This document shows positions 7,284 to 13,584 of a DNA stretch of 15,663 nt, in pieces (position 1 is the first letter of the stretch; every line of letters starts with the position of its first letter). This DNA is from Thermoplasmata archaeon. Its GTDB lineage: Bacteria; Actinomycetota; Acidimicrobiia; Acidimicrobiales; Acidimicrobiaceae. The notes beneath the pieces were generated by a model, which worked only from the letters and a program-made list of their open reading frames with translations, had not been told where the DNA came from and made no database searches. The stretch lies in assembly GCA_021836665.1 (NCBI GenBank), contig JAKBHQ010000055.1, forward strand, positions 1 to 15,663, in the 5' to 3' direction. A program made the translations under genes and the position numbers.

Positions 7284-7409
7284 AGTGCTCCCCAGCAAAC
7301 AATTTGTAACCAATCCGATACGGATCCACCTGGAGTTTACCAGCTAGCACCTATGCCCCTTGGGGCTAGGGCCTGCAAATTATTTTGTATACATACTAAT
7401 TTGTTGGTC
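7284..7409. promoter_or_regulatory. Divergent promoter region between the GNAT gene and mshD, with dyads
   Basis: This 126-nt region serves two divergent genes. ATCCG-ATA-CGGAT (7313-7325) is a perfect 5+5 inverted repeat. GCCCC-TT-GGGGC (7355-7366) is a second one, nested in CTAGC (7344-7348) and GCTAG (7365-7369). On the plus strand, TACTAAT (7394-7400) lies 9 nt before the mshD ATG and could be the -10 element of a nearly leaderless promoter. The dyads could be operators. No regulator family is identified from them. Confidence 0.4.
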
Positions 7410-8342
7410 ATGGATGGAATCGAGATCAAAAGGCGCGTAGGTGAGCGCGACATATCATCGATCCTTCGCCTTGCCAAGGAGATTGAATTAACGGACCTTC
7501 ACAAGGCCCTAGAAGACCACACCTGGCTCGATCTTGTCCAAGGAGGACGAAAAGGTGTGCTTGGACTCACCGCCCACATGCACGGAATGTCGCGATTGGT
7601 CGGCTACCTTCAGATATCGAAAGGTGCCCAATCCTGGGCGCTCGAGTTGCTCATTCACCCTCAGTTTCGAAATGATAAATTCGACGTGGGCCAGAGGTTA
7701 CTTACCGCTGGGATAAGGGAAATCTCAAAACAGGGAGGAGGGCATATCCACCTATGGATTGCCAAACCTACGGCATACTTTGACTCCCTGGCCGAATCCG
7801 CTGGCCTAGCCCGAGGGAGAGACTTATTGCAGATGAGACTCCCTCTGCCAACCGAATTTAAACCAGATGCAGGTTTTGTCACAAGAAGCTTCATCGTCGG
7901 TAAGGACGAAGATGAATGGCTAGCCGTGAACAACCGGGCCTTTGCCTGGCATCCCGAGCAGGGAGATTGGCATCTCGACACGATTTTAGAACGCGAAGCC
8001 GAGGCTTGGTTTGACCCTTCAGGGTTCTATCTTCACCACATAGATGGAAAGCTCGCGGCTTTTTGCTGGACAAAAATTCACTCAGACCACGAGCCGCCAC
8101 TAGGTGAAATTTATGTCATAGCTACCGATCCTGCATTCGCTGGAAGAGGTATCGGTCGCCAGATGTGTATATATGCCCTCTGTCAGCTTTCAAAGGCGGG
8201 CCTAACTCAGGCCATGCTCTATGTTGATTCAGGAAACCTTCCCGCCTTGAAGCTCTACGAGGACTTGGGTTTCAAGATAGATCACTTAGATCGGGCATAC
8301 ACCGCCGATGTTCCGTCGAGTGAGCCTAGCTGCAACCCATAG
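7410..8342 (+). CDS. mshD: Mycothiol synthase MshD
   Basis: MshD performs the last step of mycothiol synthesis, acetylating Cys-GlcN-Ins with acetyl-CoA. The product is 310 residues and made of two GNAT domains. The N-terminal domain (about 1-140) has a degenerate acyl-CoA loop. The C-terminal domain (about 155-300) carries VIATDPAFAGRGIGRQM with an intact R-G-x-G-R loop, then AMLYVDSGNLPALKLYEDLGF. The segments VNNRAFAWHPEQGDW, EAWFDPSGF and CWTKIHSDH match mycobacterial MshD closely as I recall it. I choose the ATG at 7410 rather than the ATG at 7353, because the added 19 residues resemble nothing in the family. There is no clear ribosome site, and a TACTAAT -10-like box lies just upstream. 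The gene converges on a gene for a likely mycothiol-linked thiol protein. Confidence 0.93.
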   Translation: MDGIEIKRRVGERDISSILRLAKEIELTDLHKALEDHTWLDLVQGGRKGVLGLTAHMHGMSRLVGYLQISKGAQSWALELLIHPQFRNDKFDVGQRLLTAGIREISKQGGGHIHLWIAKPTAYFDSLAESAGLARGRDLLQMRLPLPTEFKPDAGFVTRSFIVGKDEDEWLAVNNRAFAWHPEQGDWHLDTILEREAEAWFDPSGFYLHHIDGKLAAFCWTKIHSDHEPPLGEIYVIATDPAFAGRGIGRQMCIYALCQLSKAGLTQAMLYVDSGNLPALKLYEDLGFKIDHLDRAYTADVPSSEPSCNP

Positions 8343-8459
8343 TTAGCAACCCGGCGACTCCGACGAGGCTACCCATTTTTTTGCGATTTCCGAAGGGTAA
8401 ATTTTGCAATGAAACTGAGGAGCAAACTCGATGGTGTACCAGATTGCGTAACCCAAGAC

Positions 8460-8510
8460 AAAAAGCTCCAGTTGATCTCGCTTCGTCGGCGAGAAGAGCT
8501 CGTCGGCGAA
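8460..8510 (-). terminator. Possible structured terminator after the DsbA-like gene
   Basis: Reading the minus strand past the stop at 8516, CTCGC (8493-8489) and GCGAG (8481-8477) form a hairpin. It is nested inside AGCTC (8500-8496) and GAGCT (8468-8464), and the outer arm runs into TTTTT (8464-8460). A competing fold pairs the outer CTTCG and CGAAG around two TCGG motifs. The stems are short and interrupted, so this is tentative. Confidence 0.3.
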
Positions 8511-8515
8511 GACAA

Positions 8516-9160
8516 TTACGACACTTCGGGTGTTCCTGTACGTCCTCTTTTTAGTTCGTACACCGCTTCTAGCTGCGCCAAAGTCCGGACTGCTTCGAGC
8601 AACCTAATGCCGTCCTCAATAGAAGGAACTTGCTGAATAATCGGACCATAGAATGACGACCCGCCCGAGGCAAATCTCAATATCGGGGATCCGACGTCTG
8701 GGCCAGCGAGTGAGAATGCGGCGTCGTGGTGCCGCTCGACCTCTTCATCCAGGCTCGAATCGTCGGCGAACTTAGCGAAAGCCTCAAGATCTGGCTCTTT
8801 CAATATACCCCTGAGGGCTAACTCGAGATCTTCCGACTTCTTTACGAACCAAGCCTCTCCTAACCTGGTGTAAAAGCTCGCTATCTTGTCGGCCTCACCC
8901 GCCTGGTCCAGCGCAGCAATCACCCTGAGCGCCTTGGTCGAAGCGGCTAACTTTACGCGATTCTCAGCTGGTAGTTCCTTCCCCCTATTTAGCCTTGTAA
9001 GGCTGAATGGCTTCCAGCTAACCTTAACTATCCCCTGTTCTGCTAGGTTATTCAGCCATCGAGAAGTGACCCAGGTCCAGATGCATGCTGGATCAAAATA
9101 GAACGTAACCGCTTCTACGGACCCGTTTGTATCGCTTTGAGAAATTGTTGAACCTGCCAC
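8516..9160 (-). CDS. DsbA-fold thiol protein, Rv2466c-like (mycothiol-dependent nitroreductase family), CxxT active site
   Basis: The 214-residue protein has the DsbA-type thioredoxin fold with a helical insert. It resembles the mycobacterial mycothiol-dependent nitroreductase Rv2466c. Shared features are the strand and active-site stretch FYFDPACIWTWVTSRWL (20-36), the cis-Pro region near VGSPILRF, FYGPIIQQVP, and the end ELKRGRTGTPEV. In Rv2466c the active site is CPWC. Here it is C26-I-W-T29, so the resolving cysteine is absent and the cis-Pro partner is unusual. A monothiol mechanism with mycothiol is my inference, supported by mshD lying convergently next door. The start is GTG at 9160 with GGAGG 9 nt upstream. 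There is no signal peptide, so it should be cytoplasmic. The reaction it catalyses in this organism is unknown. Confidence 0.82.
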   Translation of the reverse strand: MAGSTISQSDTNGSVEAVTFYFDPACIWTWVTSRWLNNLAEQGIVKVSWKPFSLTRLNRGKELPAENRVKLAASTKALRVIAALDQAGEADKIASFYTRLGEAWFVKKSEDLELALRGILKEPDLEAFAKFADDSSLDEEVERHHDAAFSLAGPDVGSPILRFASGGSSFYGPIIQQVPSIEDGIRLLEAVRTLAQLEAVYELKRGRTGTPEVS

Positions 9161-9237
9161 TTATAGTTGCCTCCGTATTCATGTGCAGCGCTTCAGCTCA
9201 TCGTCGATAATCTAGCAAAGACTTGAACTGCAAACAT

Positions 9238-9285
9238 ATACCCTATAGAGTATTGGTTTATCAGCGTATACGGACAGCCTGTCAG
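9238..9285 (-). promoter_or_regulatory. Promoter and operator-like palindrome upstream of the Rv2466c-like gene
   Basis: On the minus strand CTGACA (9285-9280, five of six matches to TTGACA) and GATAAA (9262-9257, four of six to TATAAT) are 17 nt apart. Three bases further on lies a 16-bp near-palindrome (9238-9253) reading ATACCCTATAGAGTAT on the plus strand, with one mismatched pair. It would cover the transcription start, as a repressor site does. The leader to the GTG start is roughly 85-90 nt. The regulator is not identified. Confidence 0.45.
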
Positions 9286-9290
9286 AATAC

Positions 9291-10082
9291 TTATGCAGTG
9301 TGACCAACCAGCATTCCGACAAGATATGTCACTCCAGCTGCCAAGGAGGACAAAAGCACTTGCCTGGCAGCGCTCTTGAAAATCGAGCGACCCGTGAATA
9401 CTGCCAATGCCCCTCCAACCAGTACCGAGGCGACAAATGAAACTCCTATTGAAATCCACACGGCGGTCGAGCCAGCCAAAAAGAACCAAGCAAACAGGGG
9501 TATGATTGCCCCGAGAGCAAAAGCCAGGAACGAAGAGACTGCGGCTTGGATCGGTGACCCTATTGAATCTGGGTGGACACCTAATTCCTCCATCGAGTGA
9601 ATTGAGAGTGCAACCTTCGGATCAGACATGAGGATCTTCGAAATCTGATCGGCTAGATCCCTAGGGACGCCCCGACTCTCGTAGAGTCTGGACAACTCCC
9701 TGGTTTCAGATTCAGGACGTTTGGCTATCTCTTCGGCCTCGATGGTTATCTCGCGTTCGAAAAGCTCCCTCTGGGCTCTCATCGATACATATTCGCCGAG
9801 AGCCATCGAAAAAGAACCGGCTACAAGACCGGCTAGGCCAGCGAGCCGGACGAACCCACCACTCGGATGTGCCCCGGCGACTCCAAGTATCAGAGATACG
9901 TTGGTCACTAGGCCGTCAGAAACACCGAAGACCGCAGCCCTTGCGGCACCCCCAGTAATGTCCCTATGCTCACCGTGGCCCATCACCTCAGCGCCACCGG
10001 TATCGTTGCCAGCCGCTTTGGTATTGGGCTGATCCGTATTACGATTTAAAAAACCAGTTACCCCGAAACGAGCAGCGCTCAT
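9291..10082 (-). CDS. VIT1/CCC1 family metal (iron/manganese) transporter
   Basis: This membrane protein belongs to the VIT1/CCC1 family, which moves Fe2+ or Mn2+ out of the cytosol, usually by proton exchange. The opening GHGEHRDITGGAARAAVFG and SDGLVTNVSLILGVAGA form the first membrane segment (about 48-71). ALGEYVSMRAQREL ends the second. A Glu-rich cytosolic metal-binding domain follows (about 105-170, ELFEREITIEAEEI and SMEELGV). Three more membrane segments make up the C-terminal part. With the ATG at 10082 it is 263 residues, and AGGG lies 8 nt upstream. The ATG at 9983 would give 230 residues, starting just before the conserved GHGEHRD. The 10082 start overlaps the rlmN ATG as CATG. 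The substrate metal cannot be told from sequence. Confidence 0.9.
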   Translation of the reverse strand: MSAARFGVTGFLNRNTDQPNTKAAGNDTGGAEVMGHGEHRDITGGAARAAVFGVSDGLVTNVSLILGVAGAHPSGGFVRLAGLAGLVAGSFSMALGEYVSMRAQRELFEREITIEAEEIAKRPESETRELSRLYESRGVPRDLADQISKILMSDPKVALSIHSMEELGVHPDSIGSPIQAAVSSFLAFALGAIIPLFAWFFLAGSTAVWISIGVSFVASVLVGGALAVFTGRSIFKSAARQVLLSSLAAGVTYLVGMLVGHTA

Positions 10083-11187
10083 GGACAATACCCTACCCTC
10101 ATATAAGTCTATCTTTGACATTGAATACGAACAGTGGTCAAAACTACTCGCAGACCAGCCCGATTATAGGATCAAACAGGTCTGGGAAGGACTCTACCGA
10201 GGCTTTACACTGCCAAGTGAACTGACCTCGTTACCAAAGTCCCTTCGGGAACGGCTTCCAGAAATATTACCCCAAGCGTTAAAGGTAATTTCGGAACTTA
10301 AATCTGACAACATGACAACCATCAAGTGGCTCTTGGAGTTGCAAGGTTCGAACCAGATAGAGACCGTCCTGATGCGCTACAAGCGTAGAGACACCGTGTG
10401 TGTCTCTACCCAGGCAGGATGTGCTATGGGATGTGGTTTTTGCGCAACAGGTCAAGCTGGCTTCTTTAGGCAACTGACGTCTGGTGAGATCGTAGAACAG
10501 GTCTTCATCGCTTCGAGGCGCCTTAGGGCATTGGGCGCGAATCAAAGGGTTTCCAATGTTGTCTTTATGGGCATGGGTGAACCGCTAGCAAATTTCGCCC
10601 CACTGATAAGGGCGATAGAGGTAATGAACCAGGAATTTGCGATCGGAGCAAGAAGCTTCACCGTGTCGACAGTAGGTATCGTCCCGGGAATTCGTCGTCT
10701 CGCAGCGGTTCCTATCCAAGTCAACCTAGCGGTGTCACTGCACGCTGCAAATGATGTTTTACGCTCAAGCCTGCTCCCGATCAATAAGACTTACCCAATT
10801 TCGGCTCTAATGGGGGCGATCTACGAATACAAAAATGCCACCAATCGCCGCGTGAGTTTTGAGTGGGCAATGATGGATGGCGTAAATGATTCGGACAAAG
10901 ACGCCAAAGAGCTAGCGGAGTTGGCATTGGCAGCGGGTGCCCACATTAACCTCATCCCACTTAATTCGACGCCGGGTTGGCCGACCACCGGGAGCAGCCT
11001 AGCAAGGGTCAACGAGTTCGCATACCTTCTGGAGGGCCTGGGCTGCAATGTAACCGTCCGAAACACCCGGGGTGCCGAAATCGCCGCAGCCTGTGGTCAG
11101 CTCGCTAATAGGAACCATTCCGTCGGAAAGGCCAGGCGACTTTCGACCAATGTCACAGCATTTTCTGATTTAGCTCCGTCAGAATAG
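10081..11187 (+). CDS. rlmN: Dual-specificity rRNA/tRNA adenine-C2 methyltransferase RlmN
   Basis: RlmN is a radical-SAM enzyme that methylates C2 of A2503 in 23S rRNA and of A37 in some tRNAs. The product is 368 residues. The radical-SAM cluster is C114-A-M-G-C118-G-F-C121. The two cysteines of the methylation mechanism are Cys107 (TVCVST) and Cys338 (AACGQL), at the positions expected from E. coli Cys118 and Cys355. GMGEPLAN (164-171) is the SAM-contacting GEP motif. It starts at ATG 10081 without an obvious ribosome site. TTGGTA (10018-10023) and TACGAT (10040-10045), 16 nt apart, are a possible promoter inside the N-terminal region of the opposite gene. Cfr-type resistance methylases are related, but the housekeeping context and features favour RlmN. 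Confidence 0.97.
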   Translation: MDNTLPSYKSIFDIEYEQWSKLLADQPDYRIKQVWEGLYRGFTLPSELTSLPKSLRERLPEILPQALKVISELKSDNMTTIKWLLELQGSNQIETVLMRYKRRDTVCVSTQAGCAMGCGFCATGQAGFFRQLTSGEIVEQVFIASRRLRALGANQRVSNVVFMGMGEPLANFAPLIRAIEVMNQEFAIGARSFTVSTVGIVPGIRRLAAVPIQVNLAVSLHAANDVLRSSLLPINKTYPISALMGAIYEYKNATNRRVSFEWAMMDGVNDSDKDAKELAELALAAGAHINLIPLNSTPGWPTTGSSLARVNEFAYLLEGLGCNVTVRNTRGAEIAAACGQLANRNHSVGKARRLSTNVTAFSDLAPSE

Positions 11188-11274
11188 GCTTGTGTTCGAG
11201 GATTGGGTGGTTAACGGTGGGTTAAATAGCCCGACAATGACCGACATAGCACTAGTTCCCACCAGGTCAAGCGG

Positions 11275-11280
11275 TATGAT
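11275..11280 (+). promoter_or_regulatory. Candidate -10 element upstream of the four-helix membrane protein
   Basis: TATGAT matches five of six positions of TATAAT and lies about 45 nt before the GTG start at 11325, within the 137-nt gap after rlmN. No good -35 box is seen 16-18 nt upstream, so the assignment is weak. No terminator for rlmN is evident in the same gap. Confidence 0.3.
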
Positions 11281-11324
11281 CAAGCCCGGAACTTGCAAAA
11301 AGCATCTGAAGGAGTTCTTTTTTA

Positions 11325-11690
11325 GTGAATCGTAAATGGCTTAACAAGTCTCAGCCCCAGGCCCTGCAATATGGTGTCATGCTGCTCTATGTCACCGCCG
11401 CGTTCGATCTGTTGAATGGCATTTTGGGAGGCTTTGACCTCCTTCTGCTAATTCTCACGGTTCTATGCGTCGCCGGCGGGATGGGGATTGCGAGCGATCG
11501 GAAGTGGGGATATTACACCGGAGTAACTGCGGCGCTACTTCCCCTCGCCTATCTGGTCTACTACACCATACAATATGGGTTTTCCGTCCTCGCCGCAGTC
11601 GGAATATTCAATCTGTTCTTTGAAGTCGCACTTGCGGTAGCACTACTCGCACCCTCGAGTAGAGAATATCAAAAAATATGGTTCCAATAA
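11325..11690 (+). CDS. Small four-helix integral membrane protein of unknown function
   Basis: I do not recognise a named family. The 121-residue product has a short basic N-terminus (MNRKWLNKSQPQ) and four hydrophobic stretches: about 16-34, 36-55, 65-84 and 88-110. It ends in a short polar tail. The charge pattern puts the N-terminus in the cytoplasm. There is no signal-peptide cleavage site and no conserved charged residue inside the helices. The start is GTG at 11325, with AAGGAG 10 nt upstream. It lies alone between rlmN and htdZ. Similar small multi-pass proteins are common in actinobacteria and mostly uncharacterised. Confidence 0.82.
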   Translation: MNRKWLNKSQPQALQYGVMLLYVTAAFDLLNGILGGFDLLLLILTVLCVAGGMGIASDRKWGYYTGVTAALLPLAYLVYYTIQYGFSVLAAVGIFNLFFEVALAVALLAPSSREYQKIWFQ

Positions 11691-11737
11691 CCTTTGACGC
11701 GACCACTAGTTAGTCTATTGCTGGTAGAACTTTTACT

Positions 11738-12193
11738 ATGGCACAACAAATTGACGGTATTGCCGGGCTAAAGGCAAAAATTGGTGAACATATTGGGTAC
11801 TCCGATTGGCACCAAATTACTCAAGAACAGATCAATCTATTTGCGGATGCTACCGGCGACCACCAATGGATACATGTAGACCCAGAGAGGGCGGCTTCGG
11901 GTCCCTTTGGCACGACGATAGCACACGGATATTTGACTATGAGTCTCATACCTATGCTGTTGGAGCAGGTACTTTCCGTTAGCGGGGTATCAATGGCCAT
12001 TAACTACGGAGCTAACAAGCTTCGGTTCCCCTCCCCCGTCCCATCTGGATCAAAGGTTCGTCTCGGCGCCACCTTGGCGGAGGTCGAAGAGATCCAGGGT
12101 GGAGCTCAAGCCCTAGTGGATATCACCATCGAAACCGAAGGATCGACCAAGCCTTCTCTCGCTACTCAAATAGTATTTCGCTACTACAACTAG
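11738..12193 (+). CDS. htdZ: MaoC-type (R)-specific enoyl-CoA hydratase, HtdZ/Rv0130-like
   Basis: This is a single hot-dog-fold MaoC dehydratase that hydrates trans-2-enoyl-CoA to (R)-3-hydroxyacyl-CoA. The 151-residue length and almost the whole core match mycobacterial Rv0130 (HtdZ) as I recall it. The hydratase-2 motif is FADATGDHQWIHVDPERA, with catalytic Asp41 and His46, followed by GPFGTTIAHGYLTMSL and INYGANKLRFPSPVPSGS. It probably acts as a dimer in the cytoplasm, in fatty-acid or polyhydroxyalkanoate-type metabolism. No clear ribosome site precedes the ATG. TAGAAC (11725-11730) ends 7 nt upstream and may mark a leaderless start, though it is a poor -10 match. The neighbours give no pathway clue. 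Confidence 0.93.
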   Translation: MAQQIDGIAGLKAKIGEHIGYSDWHQITQEQINLFADATGDHQWIHVDPERAASGPFGTTIAHGYLTMSLIPMLLEQVLSVSGVSMAINYGANKLRFPSPVPSGSKVRLGATLAEVEEIQGGAQALVDITIETEGSTKPSLATQIVFRYYN

Positions 12194-12264
12194 CCGTTGA
12201 ATTAGCCGCCGCAAATCCAGGCAATCCGCTCATGCGGACTTTGATACGCTAGCTAAGGAACGCT

Positions 12265-13167
12265 ATGGACCTTGAACAAGAGGTAATAGACGGCGTTTGG
12301 GATTCTCTGAAGATAACCAATCGTGAGTCAGTCCTCAACCTGGATAGTCGAGTTCTAAAAGAGGTCGATCCCGAATCGACCCCTGGAGCCTTTTCAAAGG
12401 AACAGTGTCTTCTTGAGACCGAGTCCCTCCGCCTAGAACTCGGCATCCTCCAGGAGAAGCTCCATGCCCAGGCAAAGTCTTCTGTCCTGCTCATCCTTCA
12501 GGGACTTGATACTGCGGGCAAAGATGGCACGATACGGCGTGTGTTTGATGGCACAAATCCGCAAGGTGTAACCGTATGTGGATTTAAAGCTCCAACAGAA
12601 CTTGAGTTGTCCCACGATTTTCTGTGGCGAATACACTCCAAATGCCCGGCGCATGGGATGATTACCATCTTTAATCGGTCCCATTATGAAGACCTAATAG
12701 TTCCGCTTGCATACCAAACTCTCCCCCAGGAAGCACTCGAGCGTCGAGTACGGTCGATCGAGGAGTTCGAAGAAAATCTGCAAAACAACGGAACTCGGAT
12801 CCTAAGGGTGTTTTTGCACATCTCCTATCGAGAACAGGCCCAAAGGCTCCTCTCTCGAATTGATGTCGAAAAAAAACATTGGAAATTCTCCGCCACCGAC
12901 CTTCAAACTCGCAGCCACTGGCCTGAGTTTCAGCGGGCCTACAGCGCCATGATTTCACGCACTTCAGACCATCATCGACCATGGCACGTAGTACCGGCGG
13001 ACCACAAGTGGTATCGAGACTGGGCGGTAATGTCGATGGTCGTTAGATTACTGAGGGAGATGGCGCCGGAGTATCCAGAAGTGACTCTACCGGATGTAGA
13101 CGGACTAAGGCGAGAACTACTTGGAGTAATCGATAAAGCCAAGAAGCATAGCAACGGTAAGAACTAA
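12265..13167 (+). CDS. Polyphosphate kinase 2 (PPK2) family, class-III-like
   Basis: PPK2 enzymes transfer phosphate between polyphosphate and nucleotides; class III members phosphorylate AMP and ADP. The 300-residue protein has one P-loop domain. Walker A is GLDTAGKDG (80-88, Lys86), followed by FDGTNPQGVTVCGFKAPT. Walker B and the next acidic residue lie in TIFNRSHYED (134-143). The lid region around 155-200 is Arg- and Glu-rich. KHWKFSATDLQTRSHWPEF and PWHVVPADHKWYRDWAV are typical for the family. The GLDTAGKDG form with NPQGV points to the class III group and not to class I (GWDAAGKGG). AAGGA lies 6 nt before the ATG. The class and nucleotide preference are inferences from motifs. Confidence 0.93.
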   Translation: MDLEQEVIDGVWDSLKITNRESVLNLDSRVLKEVDPESTPGAFSKEQCLLETESLRLELGILQEKLHAQAKSSVLLILQGLDTAGKDGTIRRVFDGTNPQGVTVCGFKAPTELELSHDFLWRIHSKCPAHGMITIFNRSHYEDLIVPLAYQTLPQEALERRVRSIEEFEENLQNNGTRILRVFLHISYREQAQRLLSRIDVEKKHWKFSATDLQTRSHWPEFQRAYSAMISRTSDHHRPWHVVPADHKWYRDWAVMSMVVRLLREMAPEYPEVTLPDVDGLRRELLGVIDKAKKHSNGKN

Positions 13168-13203
13168 AAGTCAACCTCAAACTAAACCGGCACAAAAAGA
13201 CGG

Positions 13204-13446
13204 TTGAACCCCGATCGCCGAATCCTAGGCTTGACTTCAATGGTTCTTGCACTCGCGTCGGCTTCGATCCTTTTTAGGGACTTTCTTGAAGGCTTATTTG
13301 TCGTGGCGATTGGCTCGATGCTTATACATGCGGCCTTTAGATTGTTGACCGGCAGGACCAAGCCCTATCGATGCCCAAATTGCCATGGCTTGACCTCTAG
13401 GGGATATGCCAATTGCCGCCATTGCGGATCCCCGATTTCACAGTAG
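13204..13446 (+). CDS. Small membrane protein with C-terminal zinc ribbon
   Basis: The 80-residue product has one or two hydrophobic segments (about 9-24 and 29-48) and then a zinc ribbon with Cys57, Cys60, Cys71 and Cys74 (C-x2-C-x10-C-x2-C). I cannot assign a function. Such short membrane-anchored ribbons are common and often have adaptor or regulatory roles. The start TTG at 13204 has only a weak purine stretch before it. The ATG at 13240 is an alternative that would trim most of the charged N-terminus. It follows PPK2 by 36 nt on the same strand with no terminator between, so it may be co-transcribed with it. Confidence 0.72.
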   Translation: MNPDRRILGLTSMVLALASASILFRDFLEGLFVVAIGSMLIHAAFRLLTGRTKPYRCPNCHGLTSRGYANCRHCGSPISQ

Positions 13447-13466
13447 CAGACCTAGATATACATCTC

Positions 13467-13487
13467 CCGGATGAAGGTTGAGTCCGG
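13467..13487 (+). other. Inverted repeat after the zinc-ribbon gene
   Basis: CCGGA (13467-13471) and TCCGG (13483-13487) are perfect 5-bp arms around an 11-nt loop, about 20 nt after the stop codon. No T-run follows, so an intrinsic terminator is not supported. It could be a weak transcript end or part of the merR upstream region. Confidence 0.22.
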
Positions 13488-13546
13488 CAATAGGGCACAA
13501 ATAGATCCGCGTCAGTGGTGCCAATCCTAATCAAATCCAATCCAAG

Positions 13547-13577
13547 CTCATATGTTGTGAGTTCTAGCTCCTATAAT
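13547..13577 (+). promoter_or_regulatory. Promoter of the merR-menG-menF cluster
   Basis: A perfect TATAAT lies at 13572-13577 and ends 7 nt before the GTG start of the MerR gene, with no ribosome site between, so the transcript is probably leaderless. Just upstream is an imperfect dyad, CTCATA-TGT-TGTGAG (13547-13561), in the place where a MerR-type regulator could bind. No standard -35 hexamer is seen at 17 nt. MerR promoters often have poor or overspaced -35 boxes, so self-regulation is possible but only inferred. Confidence 0.5.
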
Positions 13578-13584
13578 CAAGTCT

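Noticed and set aside
8343..8382. A T7 run after mshD as a terminator
   Set aside because: The T-run (8376-8382) is good, but the only stem before it is TAGC/GCTA with a long loop, which is too weak to call.
8409..8636. A 75-codon plus-strand frame between mshD and the DsbA-like gene
   Set aside because: Its second half lies antisense to the DsbA-like coding end, and its composition and sequence resemble no protein. There is no ribosome site.
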